A stretch of DNA of 64,000 bases, from contig NZ_CP014327.1 of NCBI RefSeq assembly GCF_000812665.2, forward strand, positions 3,687,501-3,751,500, read 5' to 3'. Below, in pieces: positions 56,917-64,000 of this stretch. The notes below the pieces were generated by a model. The model made no database searches, was not told the DNA's origin, and saw nothing but the letters and a program-made list of their open reading frames with translations. Positions within the stretch are counted from its first letter, which is position 1. Each line of letters opens with the position of its first letter. This stretch comes from Falsihalocynthiibacter arcticus (lineage in GTDB: Bacteria > Pseudomonadota > Alphaproteobacteria > Rhodobacterales > Rhodobacteraceae). The translations under genes were made by a program, and so were the position numbers.

Positions 56917-57756
56917 CTATTTGGGGTAAAGCAGCGCAAAGTTTAGGCGCAAGCCCCAACCCTCTGGCCCGCCATCAGGCGCTTGCGCCCAATAGCGTAC
57001 GCCCAATCCGATTTGTGCGGGTTGTTTTTTGCCCAGCTTGATCATCTGATTGACCATGAGGTTAATTGGAACCGACCATTGCTCTGTTTCCCAATTATAG
57101 GTGCTTTCCGTATTCAACGCGAAGCTTGTCGCGCTCTTGGTGGTATAGGACATGAATGGCTGTAGATATGTCGAATTCACGTCTGCCCGGTCGCTATCAC
57201 CTGCTACTGACCAGATATGATTGCCTAGCCCTCCAAATGTCCAAGCGCCCGTCTGTTTAAGTGCGACGGCAGTAACACCCGCGCCCCATTTGCCCGACCC
57301 CAGGGATTCCTCTGTCGCCGTGGGCAACAAGAATGCTGGACCCGCGCCCCAAATAAGGCCTCCACTTGTGGGAGCTTTGGGAGAGAAGAAAACGCTTTGA
57401 ACGGTATCGCCGAGTCCAAAGGCCGAGCCTCCGGGCATGTTACCATTGTTGGAAATGACAGGCAAAATCGTACGGGAAATCACGTTCCAATCATCGTTCA
57501 GACTAAATGGAATCACCGGCTGAATATTCATATAATTCTGCGTGCCCTCATTCGGGCCGTACCCAGAATTGGAATTATATTGAAAGGGCACACTGATCAG
57601 GCTGGAAATCGGGTTGGACATTTTTTTGGCCAAGTCGACACTATCAGAATCCTGCGCAGTTACAGGCGTTGCGAGGGCAAAAACGCCGAGCCACACCGCG
57701 GTAAGGGAACGCATGCGCCGCTTGTTGAACTTATCAGTAAAAACGCCTCTAAACAT
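56917..57756 (-). CDS. Outer-membrane beta-barrel-like protein
   Basis: A 279-residue exported protein. A long signal peptide (about residues 1-35, with KRRMRSLTAVWLGVFALATP and cleavage after VTAQ) is followed by alternating beta-strand sequence, a GYGPNEGTQNYMNIQPVIPF region and a C-terminal strand LRLNFALLYPK ending in a charged residue. It resembles the 'MetA-pathway of phenol degradation' transporter-like group (neutral beta-barrels). Substrate unknown. The ATG at 57754-57756 has GGAAGGAG upstream and is better than one six codons earlier. Confidence 0.7.
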   Translation of the reverse strand: MFRGVFTDKFNKRRMRSLTAVWLGVFALATPVTAQDSDSVDLAKKMSNPISSLISVPFQYNSNSGYGPNEGTQNYMNIQPVIPFSLNDDWNVISRTILPVISNNGNMPGGSAFGLGDTVQSVFFSPKAPTSGGLIWGAGPAFLLPTATEESLGSGKWGAGVTAVALKQTGAWTFGGLGNHIWSVAGDSDRADVNSTYLQPFMSYTTKSATSFALNTESTYNWETEQWSVPINLMVNQMIKLGKKQPAQIGLGVRYWAQAPDGGPEGWGLRLNFALLYPK

Positions 57757-58357
57757 ATCCAGTACTCCTTCCATAAAACAATTCCCTGCCGACTTGATGC
57801 CCTGAAAATCTAGGTTTAAACAAAATTTACATGAGGAAATTCCAAAATTCTCTCATAGCCGAGTATGCCTTCACGACCTACAATTTTCAACGGGTGACGC
57901 GCGAATTGGACCGCCCTATTTACGCCAAAAAACCGCAAGACAGAGGTTCCTTCCGAGCTAACGTTCTAAAGCTCCGCAAAGCACTTGTGGGGGCGCATCC
58001 CCCTTTCAGGAGACAGATCATGCTCTTGATTGATTCTTCCCGTCTAAGATTTTTCTGCATCAAAGGCGCCTCCTAGTTCTTTGGCTAGGCCGCGAATACT
58101 GCGCCATTGTGTCGCCCAAAGGGACAATCGCCACAATCACCAAAGATTAACGCCCGTAAATCGGAGATACCTTGGTTAACGCCCTAGTTTTGTCTTCCAA
58201 AACGCTTGCTTGTTGGAAGGCAAGCTTGCTAGAAATGCCAAAGCCGCCTGATCTTTAGGGGGCTGTGTATTTATGAAGACTTATGCAGCGCTCAACCGAT
58301 TATACCTTTGAGCACGGTGGGCATTCATTCAGTGTATTTTAAAATTGGAGAGTACCG
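57757..58357. other. 600-bp intergenic stretch upstream of the VWA-Hint gene
   Basis: Contains the divergent promoters of the outer-membrane gene and the VWA-Hint gene. I see no convincing gene. A small inverted repeat (CTTGC...GCAAG, 58205-58224) lies about 130 bases upstream of the VWA-Hint start. A GGAGAG binding site precedes the ATG at 58358. Confidence 0.5.
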
Positions 58358-59980
58358 ATGGTTGATACCTCGCTGCCATACGACGAGCAAACTTCGTCGG
58401 ACACCGTCATCAACCCGGACAGCAACAACCCAATCACGGTCGTGCAAACATCCCAACTTCAAACAACAGATAATGGCGATGTAGGCCAAGACGGGTTTGA
58501 TCTGTCCGTCAATCTGACGGGAGCAAATGTTACTGAACAAGTTAATATTGCGATTGCGATTGACACATCTGGTTCAACTTCTGGAAGCTCAGGCTCGGAT
58601 TTCAATGGCGACGGCGTTAATGAAACCATCCTTCAGGCTGAACTTTACGCGGCTCAAAAACTTTTCAACGCTTATGTTGATGCGGGCTATGATCCGGCCG
58701 AAATTTCTATCACGCTTGTTACCTATGCCTCCGGCGCGCAGACCGTTGGCACATATACTTTAAACGACTCGACGGCCTTCACCAATGCGCTTACCAGTAT
58801 TGGGTCCGCAGGCTCGAACGGCCAGACAAATTATGTCGCTGGCCTCAACGCCGTTGGCAATGCATGGACCGCGGCAGGTGTCGATCCCGCTGACACCAAC
58901 GTTCTTGTCTTTCTATCCGACGGTGCAGCCTTTCCCGGCGGGCAAAACATTTCTGGTGCTGCCGACAATCTCGAAAACAACTTTAATACTCAAATTAGTG
59001 GTATCGGGCTTGGCGCCAATTCCAGCCTCAACGATCTTAATAAACTCGACAATACTAATGGAGCCACTAAAGTCCTCTCTGGCGAGCAGCTCCTAGCGAC
59101 AATTGTAGAGCCTCTTACGGACGCAGATTTCTTGCGATTTGAAATTACTGTCGAAGGCCTTGACGCAAACGGTGATCCGTTTACACAAGTTCTCATATTC
59201 AATGAGGGCGACCCAGAAGTGACTTCGACTCAATTAGGTTGGTCCATCGGAAATTACACCCTTGATCCGACATTCCAATCCCCGCAAGACATCACAGTCA
59301 CGGTGGAAGCCTACTTCGCAGAGGACCCGAGTAATCCTGGAAGCGGCGAGCAAGTTGTGACCACGGTCCACGAAATCGCCTTGGTGATTTGTTTCACTCC
59401 AGGCACGATGATTTTGACCCCGACGGGCGAAGTTGCCATCGAAACCTTGGTTGCAGGTAATCGTGTTGTGACGCGCGACCATGGCGTGCAAGAGGTGCGC
59501 TGGGTTGGGGCAACAGAATTGCCGCCCGTTCACATGGATCTCAATAAAAACCTGCGTCCCGTGTTGATCAAACAGGGCGCGTTGGGCAAAGACCTGCCTT
59601 CCCAAGATCTGCGCGTTTCGCGCCAGCACCGTATTCTTGTCCGCGATTGGCGGGCGGAAATGATGTTTGGCTCCGAGGAAGGCGTTCTGGTTCCGGCCTT
59701 CACGCTTTGCAACGACTCAACCATCGTCCAAGAGCGGCCAACGGCCCCCGTCACCTATATTCACATGGCGTTTGACAACCACGAGATCGTTTATGCGGAC
59801 GGCATCGAAGCCGAAAGCTTCCACCCCTCCGAACGTATGGTGTCTGGTATGGCGGATGACGAGGCGCGCAAGGAGCTTTACACCCTCTTTCCCCACCTCG
59901 AAAACAGCCAAGATCACGCTTACGATTCCGCGCGCAATCAAGTTAGAGCACGTGAAGCCGCGGTGGTCCGCCAAGCGTAA
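58358..59980 (+). CDS. VWA-Hint domain protein (probably secreted)
   Basis: A 540-residue acidic protein without classical signal peptide. Residues about 60-255 form a von Willebrand A domain; MIDAS residues are DTSGS (69-73), and FLSDGA (185-190) is also typical. A linker (about 255-340) follows, then a Hint-family domain (345-490): Cys345 in VICFTPGTMILTPTGEVA, the conserved RQHRIL with His424, and YADGIEAESFHP. This hedgehog/intein-like module (Hint_2 type) may cleave the chain at Cys345. Many Rhodobacteraceae encode Hint proteins exported by type I systems. Function unknown. Confidence 0.8.
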   Translation: MVDTSLPYDEQTSSDTVINPDSNNPITVVQTSQLQTTDNGDVGQDGFDLSVNLTGANVTEQVNIAIAIDTSGSTSGSSGSDFNGDGVNETILQAELYAAQKLFNAYVDAGYDPAEISITLVTYASGAQTVGTYTLNDSTAFTNALTSIGSAGSNGQTNYVAGLNAVGNAWTAAGVDPADTNVLVFLSDGAAFPGGQNISGAADNLENNFNTQISGIGLGANSSLNDLNKLDNTNGATKVLSGEQLLATIVEPLTDADFLRFEITVEGLDANGDPFTQVLIFNEGDPEVTSTQLGWSIGNYTLDPTFQSPQDITVTVEAYFAEDPSNPGSGEQVVTTVHEIALVICFTPGTMILTPTGEVAIETLVAGNRVVTRDHGVQEVRWVGATELPPVHMDLNKNLRPVLIKQGALGKDLPSQDLRVSRQHRILVRDWRAEMMFGSEEGVLVPAFTLCNDSTIVQERPTAPVTYIHMAFDNHEIVYADGIEAESFHPSERMVSGMADDEARKELYTLFPHLENSQDHAYDSARNQVRAREAAVVRQA

Positions 59981-60004
59981 CGCTTTGAATACGGTTACAA
60001 AATT

Positions 60005-60037
60005 AAATGCTGCTCCCCCTGAGGGTGCAGCATTTTT
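60005..60037 (+). terminator. Terminator after the VWA-Hint gene
   Basis: AAATGCTGC (60005-60013) and GCAGCATTT (60027-60035) form a 9-bp perfect stem with an inner CCC/GGG pairing, followed by TT, giving a T5 tail. It lies 25 bases after the stop and touches the end of the convergent kinase gene. Confidence 0.85.
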
Positions 60038-61366
60038 CTATCGTGGAATCACAAGGTCGGCTTGAAGCCCGCCTAAACGTTCGCTCTCTCCCAGACGCAG
60101 ATTTCCGCCATGCGCACGCGCGATATCAAACGCAATGGACAGACCTAAACCAACACCGCTGCCCTTATTTTGGTTGCGTGCGGGATCTAGCCGCGCAAAG
60201 GGTTTTAGTGCCTCTTCCCGATGCACGGGCGGAATCCCCGGCCCCGGATCTTCAACGCAAAACTGGAACGCCCGCTCCGTCGCGACCACACGAATTTCCG
60301 CGCGCCCGCCATAGCGCACCGCATTTCGGACCAGATTTTCAATCGCCCGCCGCACGGCAACGGGTCTTAGGCGTACCGTCAAGCCACTGCTGACACCTTC
60401 AACTTTGAACAGCTTGACGTCCATGCCCGCCCGACGAGCATCAGTTACAATATCGTTAATGAGCGCCAGCGGATCGGTATCACAGGCCTCTTCCCCCGCA
60501 TCGGCCCGCACGAAATCAAGAAACGCATCCAGCAAGCTCTCCATCTCGTCGACATCGTGCTCAAGGGCCTTCACATCCTCATTCGGGTCCAACATCGACA
60601 ACCCGAGCTTAAACCGCGTAAGGGGGCTGCGCAGATCATGTGACACGCCAGAAAGCATCAACGTGCGCTGCTCAAGGTGGCGTTCAATCCGAGCGCGCAT
60701 GTTCAAAAACGCCGTCCCCGCCGCGCGAACTTCTAAGGCCCCTGAAGGATGATATTTGATCGACTGCCCCTTACCAAACGCCGTCGACGCCCTTGCCAAC
60801 CGCCGAATTGGACGCAATTGATTGCGCAAAAACAGATACGCAATAATCGACAAAACAATCGACGCCGAGAGGGTCAAAACGATCAATTGATGCGGATTGC
60901 GCGCCGACACGCGGTTGCGGTGAAAAATAACCTTCGCTGGCCCATAATCAGTGTCCAGCCAGACATGTACGCGGCGCGGATCTTCCTGCAGATCAACATG
61001 GATCAAACCCGGAAAGTTGTTCTCAAGCGTAGAAATTATCAGCCGCCCCGACAGATCCACATACCCCCGTCGAGTGATCGGCTCTGAAGCCGCGGGCAGC
61101 AGGACCGCGAAATCAAGCGCGCGCGACAATTCTGCAACCACACTCTCCGCCCCCTCTAAATCGGGCGCCGCGTTGATATCGGTCAGCAAGAAACGCAACT
61201 CGATCGAAATGTTTCCCGTCATTTGCCGCGTGACGTCTTCATAAAGGCGTTGCACAAAGACAATCGACACGACAATTTGCACCACGACAACAGGGAGCAA
61301 CAGGATCAGTGTCGCCCGCCCGTTCAAACTACGGGGCAGATATCGTTTAAGCCAAGTAAATTTCAT
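60038..61366 (-). CDS. EnvZ-like membrane sensor histidine kinase
   Basis: A 442-residue kinase. Two membrane segments (about residues 17-40 and 160-185) frame a periplasmic loop. HAMP (about 186-240) precedes LMLSGVSHDLRSPLTRFKL with the phospho-His, then NLVRNAVRYGG, EDPGPGIP and GSGVGLGLSIAFDIARAHGG. This is the OmpR-partner class. The usual neighbouring response regulator gene is not visible, so the partner is elsewhere or just outside. The ATG at 61364-61366 gives a normal start (MKFTWLKRYLPRSL); it overlaps the divergent gene's possible first ATG. Confidence 0.9.
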   Translation of the reverse strand: MKFTWLKRYLPRSLNGRATLILLLPVVVVQIVVSIVFVQRLYEDVTRQMTGNISIELRFLLTDINAAPDLEGAESVVAELSRALDFAVLLPAASEPITRRGYVDLSGRLIISTLENNFPGLIHVDLQEDPRRVHVWLDTDYGPAKVIFHRNRVSARNPHQLIVLTLSASIVLSIIAYLFLRNQLRPIRRLARASTAFGKGQSIKYHPSGALEVRAAGTAFLNMRARIERHLEQRTLMLSGVSHDLRSPLTRFKLGLSMLDPNEDVKALEHDVDEMESLLDAFLDFVRADAGEEACDTDPLALINDIVTDARRAGMDVKLFKVEGVSSGLTVRLRPVAVRRAIENLVRNAVRYGGRAEIRVVATERAFQFCVEDPGPGIPPVHREEALKPFARLDPARNQNKGSGVGLGLSIAFDIARAHGGNLRLGESERLGGLQADLVIPR

Positions 61367-61406
61367 GCCAAACTCTACCCCTGCCCTTTCAGAGAAGAAA
61401 GCCCCA

Positions 61407-62312
61407 ATGCCCAGCCTTCCTATGAAGCCCTCAATCGGCACCCCAGACGCCCTCGCCGCTGATGTAACCCGCGTCCTCGCACCCAATCCCTCGGCAATGA
61501 CCTATTGGGGCACGAACACTTATCTGGTGGGGCAAAATAGCCTTGTTGTGATCGACCCGGGTCCCAACAATGCAGCGCACCTCAAGGCGCTTCTGGCCGC
61601 AATTGACGGGCGGCAGGTCGCCGCCATTGCCGTCACTCACAGCCACCTCGATCACAGCCCCCTTGCGCCGATCCTTGCCGACGAAGTCGGTACCAAAGTT
61701 TGGGGATATGGCACCAGTTCCGCCGGTAGGTCCGCCCGCATGGCGACCCTCGCAGCCACATCCAACGTGGCCGGAGGCGAAGGCGTCGACCTCGATTTCA
61801 CCCCCGACATGTATCTGGCGGACAACGCCGACATCACGTGGCCTGACGGCACCCTCACCGCCCTGCACACGCCCGGCCATTTCTGTAATCACCTCTCCTT
61901 TCGTTTCGGAGACACGCTGTTTTCCGGCGATCACGTCATGGGATGGGCCAGCACGCTTATCTCGCCGCCCGACGGCGACCTAACCCAATACCGTGCCTCG
62001 CTTCGCCGTCTCCAAAACATTGGCCTCTCGCGGTTTTACCCCGGCCACGGCGCGCCAATCGACTCGCCAGAAACCACACTCACCGCCCTCCTCGCCCATA
62101 GAAAACACCGCGAGGCCCAGATTTTCGCGGCACTCACCGCCACACCACAGAGCGTGACTGAAATAACCGCAAAAGCCTATCACGACACCCCGCCCACACT
62201 CCTTTTCGCAGCCGCCCGCAACGCCTTCGCCCATCTCATTGATTTATATGACAACAACGAAATTTTCTGCGAAAACCCGCTCGATATCTCCAGTCGTTTT
62301 TCTAGAAAATGA
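61407..62312 (+). CDS. Metallo-beta-lactamase-fold hydrolase
   Basis: A 301-residue MBL-fold protein. The metal motif is THSHLDHSPL (HxHxDH), with the third His in HTPGHFCNHLSF, the bridging Asp in LFSGDHVMGW and a last His in FYPGHGAPI. A C-terminal winged-helix-like part follows, as in LACTB2-type proteins that act as RNA endonucleases or thioesterases. ATG 61407 has AGAAGAAAG upstream; ATG 61365 is an alternative and would overlap the divergent kinase start. Substrate unknown. Confidence 0.88.
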   Translation: MPSLPMKPSIGTPDALAADVTRVLAPNPSAMTYWGTNTYLVGQNSLVVIDPGPNNAAHLKALLAAIDGRQVAAIAVTHSHLDHSPLAPILADEVGTKVWGYGTSSAGRSARMATLAATSNVAGGEGVDLDFTPDMYLADNADITWPDGTLTALHTPGHFCNHLSFRFGDTLFSGDHVMGWASTLISPPDGDLTQYRASLRRLQNIGLSRFYPGHGAPIDSPETTLTALLAHRKHREAQIFAALTATPQSVTEITAKAYHDTPPTLLFAAARNAFAHLIDLYDNNEIFCENPLDISSRFSRK

Positions 62313-62351
62313 AGCCAGAATGATTTTTTTCCAACTTTAAGTGAAATCCCT

Positions 62352-62380
62352 CTGGACGCCGCAAAACCCAGTTGCTATAT
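62352..62380 (+). promoter_or_regulatory. Promoter candidate of tRNA-Asn
   Basis: CTGGAC (62352-62357) and CTATAT (62375-62380) are 17 bases apart and end 11 bases before the tRNA. A weaker match than that of the CAU tRNA. Confidence 0.5.
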
Positions 62381-62391
62381 CGCCCCCATGT

Positions 62392-62466
62392 TCCGACGTA
62401 GCTCAGTGGTAGAGCAGTTGACTGTTAATCAATTGGTCGTAGGTTCGACCCCTACCGTCGGAGCCA
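62392..62466 (+). tRNA. tRNA-Asn (GTT)
   Basis: A 75-base cloverleaf with encoded CCA: acceptor TCCGACG/CGTCGGA, D arm GCTCAGTGGTAGAGC, anticodon loop CTGTTAA (anticodon GTT), T arm GTAGGTTCGACCCCTAC. An integrase gene follows 94 bases later, so its 3' end is probably an attachment site. Confidence 0.95.
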
Positions 62467-62495
62467 CTTACAACGTAAGTTGTTGAAATACCTAA

Positions 62496-62547
62496 CGAAG
62501 TCACAGCGTGACTTCGTGGGTGTGGCATCAGAGTGTTACATCACTCT
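62496..62547 (+). repeat. Inverted repeats between tRNA-Asn and the integrase gene
   Basis: CGAAGTCAC (62496-62504) and GTGACTTCG (62508-62516) form a perfect 9-bp stem with a 3-base loop; AGAGTG (62530-62535) and CACTCT (62542-62547) a second of 6 bp. They may be integrase or excisionase binding sites near an att junction. Confidence 0.5.
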
Positions 62548-62560
62548 TCAGCCATATGGC

Positions 62561-64000
62561 ATGATCATTTCGTATCCGTCCGAATCGGATCTGAAACGAA
62601 TGTTAAACCAACCTCATCTTTCTAAACGCGGAAATGTTTATCAATGGCGGCGTCGTTTGCGTCGGTTTTCCACAGGAATCGTCGATATCAAGCTCTCGTT
62701 AGGGACGACAGACCTGCGCTGCGCACATATATTGTCACGCAGGATCAGTGCGGAAAGCGATATCATCATGGAACAAATCACCCACCAACAGATCACGCCC
62801 GATATGGCGCGGCGCTGGCTTGCCGACATCATCACCAAAGAGCGGGCAAAGATCGAGAAACTGAAATTCCTGCACCGCTTTGATTCTCTCGATCCCGCCG
62901 ACGATCTTCGCCACGATCAAGCGACGGCTGATGCTTGGGCACAGGTCAACGTGGACGGATTGCACGGTGCAACGTCTGAACACCCCTTAGTTTCATTAAA
63001 TTTGGACATAATCCGCGATGACCTGACCAGCGAAGCCCGTCAGAACATCGTCCAGCGTGATTTCAAAGCATTAACGGGCCACCCGCGGCTTTCGGCGATT
63101 GATCGCATAAAGTTAATGTCGCTGTTGATCGCTGGGAAAGCCGCCGCATGGAATCGGCACGGCGATGCCTTGGCAGACATCGACGGGGCCGCAAATGAAC
63201 TTTGGGACAGCGCCTCAGGTGTGCTGGGTCCGGAATCACAGGCGAAGGCCCCTGATCCAGTGCCGCAGCTTGCTCCGGAAGCAGAAACCGACTATCTCGC
63301 CCCCTCTATGCTGGCCGTCGTATCGCGGATGAATGACATGAAACGCAGTGAGGGAACCGAAGAAAAGACCCTGCGCCAATATGAAAGTTTTGTAGGTCTC
63401 TTCACAACGCTGACGGGCATCAGCGACGTGCGCCTGATCCGGCAAGCGGATGCCACCGCCTTTCGCGCAGCCCTCCATAAACTGCCGAAAAGCTGGGGCA
63501 AAAGCCCCGCTGACCGCAATGCCACCCGTGAAAATATCATGGCCCGCGCAGCCACGCTGCCTCCGGAAAAGGTTGGGTTATCGGTCGGCACAATTAATCG
63601 GCACCTTGAACATCTGGGCCAGATCGTCGAATGGGCGTCTGATGAAGGTATTTTGGTCAACACCAAACTGAAGCCCGGAAAATTGCGGCGCAAAGACACC
63701 GTTCGTGACTGCGACAAAAAGCAGACTTTTAGCGAGTCTGAGCTACAGCGCCTATTCAAAACGCCAGTTTGGATCGGGTCGAAGTCTGAATATCATCAAA
63801 CCGACCCCGGTCCCAACATCTACCGCAACGGCACCTATTGGACGCCTTTGCTTGGCGCTTTCACGGGCGCGCGCCGTGAAGAGATCGCAGGTCTGGCACC
63901 CGCCGATATTGTCGATATCGATGGCATCCCCTGCCTGAACATCGAGGATTCCGAACTACGGCGGATTAAGAATATTTCGTCGAAACGGATCGTGCCGATC
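62561..64000 (+). CDS. Tyrosine recombinase (integrase), cut by the right edge
   Basis: An open frame of 480 codons from ATG 62561 runs without stop off the right edge. The N-terminal part (about 1-55, MIISYPSESDLKRMLNQPHL, with RRRLRRF and SLGTTDLRCAH) resembles the SAM-like arm-binding domain of phage-type integrases. The middle (about 245-350) is the core-binding domain (TEEKTLRQYESFVGLFTTLT, NRHLEHLGQIVEWA). The catalytic domain begins with LGAFTGARREEIAGL, where the first Arg of the R-H-R-Y set is visible. The remaining catalytic residues lie past the edge. Position next to tRNA-Asn marks it as the integrase of an island or prophage. Confidence 0.88.
   Translation, partial: MIISYPSESDLKRMLNQPHLSKRGNVYQWRRRLRRFSTGIVDIKLSLGTTDLRCAHILSRRISAESDIIMEQITHQQITPDMARRWLADIITKERAKIEKLKFLHRFDSLDPADDLRHDQATADAWAQVNVDGLHGATSEHPLVSLNLDIIRDDLTSEARQNIVQRDFKALTGHPRLSAIDRIKLMSLLIAGKAAAWNRHGDALADIDGAANELWDSASGVLGPESQAKAPDPVPQLAPEAETDYLAPSMLAVVSRMNDMKRSEGTEEKTLRQYESFVGLFTTLTGISDVRLIRQADATAFRAALHKLPKSWGKSPADRNATRENIMARAATLPPEKVGLSVGTINRHLEHLGQIVEWASDEGILVNTKLKPGKLRRKDTVRDCDKKQTFSESELQRLFKTPVWIGSKSEYHQTDPGPNIYRNGTYWTPLLGAFTGARREEIAGLAPADIVDIDGIPCLNIEDSELRRIKNISSKRIVPI

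Noticed and set aside
57831-58076. Plus-strand open frame of 81 codons
   Set aside because: No strong ribosome binding site, no motif, and it lies in the divergent promoter region; not enough to call a gene.

Overview
This window looks like chromosome from a marine-type Rhodobacteraceae (Roseobacter-group) alphaproteobacterium. The evidence is gene content and layout: an iscR-cysteine desulfurase-sufBCD operon with an Irr-type palindrome upstream, an F1-ATPase zeta inhibitor (DUF1476), CckA with a perfect CtrA box, a GTTC-N7-GTTC LexA box at recA, an agl alpha-glucoside operon, DctBD, and a homocysteine methyltransferase next to a stand-alone corrinoid protein (split methionine synthase). Coding density is high.

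Layout. 1-5.1 kb: Fe-S cluster assembly operon on the minus strand (iscR, cysteine desulfurase, sufB, sufC, sufD running off the left edge). 5.3-10.1 kb: plus-strand hydrolase, small conserved protein, HD phosphohydrolase, icd and typA. 10.2-14.4 kb: minus-strand DUF1330 protein, alaS and recA. 14.5-20.3 kb: sulfotransferase-like protein, cckA, rsmB-like methyltransferase, guaB. 20.4-29.9 kb: HpaI-type aldolase, the agl alpha-glucoside uptake and hydrolysis operon, its LacI-type regulator and glucokinase. Two agl genes (aglA and aglE) each carry a single-base frameshift in a C/G run. 30.0-35.2 kb: chemotaxis operon STAS-cheY-cheA-cheW-cheR-cheY and a small helical protein with a CheZ-like DxxxQ motif. 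35.2-36.3 kb: an intact-looking IS630-family element, lying between the chemotaxis operon and its terminator. 36.4-42.9 kb: rne with a long leader, then dctD and dctB. 43.0-45.8 kb: purC-purS-adh-purQ. 46.0-51.7 kb: ATPase zeta inhibitor, MprF-like membrane protein, homocysteine methyltransferase, a structured intergenic RNA, corrinoid protein, small membrane protein, YbjQ and DUF1638. 51.7-55.7 kb: sufE, a lipoprotein, rnd, purN and purM. 55.7-58.4 kb: poorly coding DNA holding a CAU tRNA and an outer-membrane-type protein. 58.4-62.3 kb: a VWA-Hint protein, an EnvZ-like kinase and a metallo-beta-lactamase-fold protein. 62.4-64.0 kb: tRNA-Asn followed at once by a tyrosine recombinase, the edge of an integrated island that continues to the right.

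How the genes work together. The iron-sulfur genes probably answer to iron through IscR and Irr; sufE lies about 50 kb away. The agl genes import alpha-glucosides, hydrolyse them to glucose and pass it to glucokinase, under four AAGCGCTT-type operators; if the two frameshifts are real, the pathway is dead or decaying here. CckA (with CtrA, not in the window) is autoregulatory by its promoter, and a near-CtrA site precedes the chemotaxis operon. The two purine groups (purCSQ and purMN) serve IMP synthesis, which guaB takes on to GMP.

The most promising unexplained signals are the hairpin-rich RNA between the two methionine-synthase pieces, which encloses a ribosome binding site; the DxxxQ protein of the chemotaxis operon; the DctD that lacks the GAFTGA loop; the VWA-Hint fusion; and the paired agl frameshifts. 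Nothing here is proven to be a new system.
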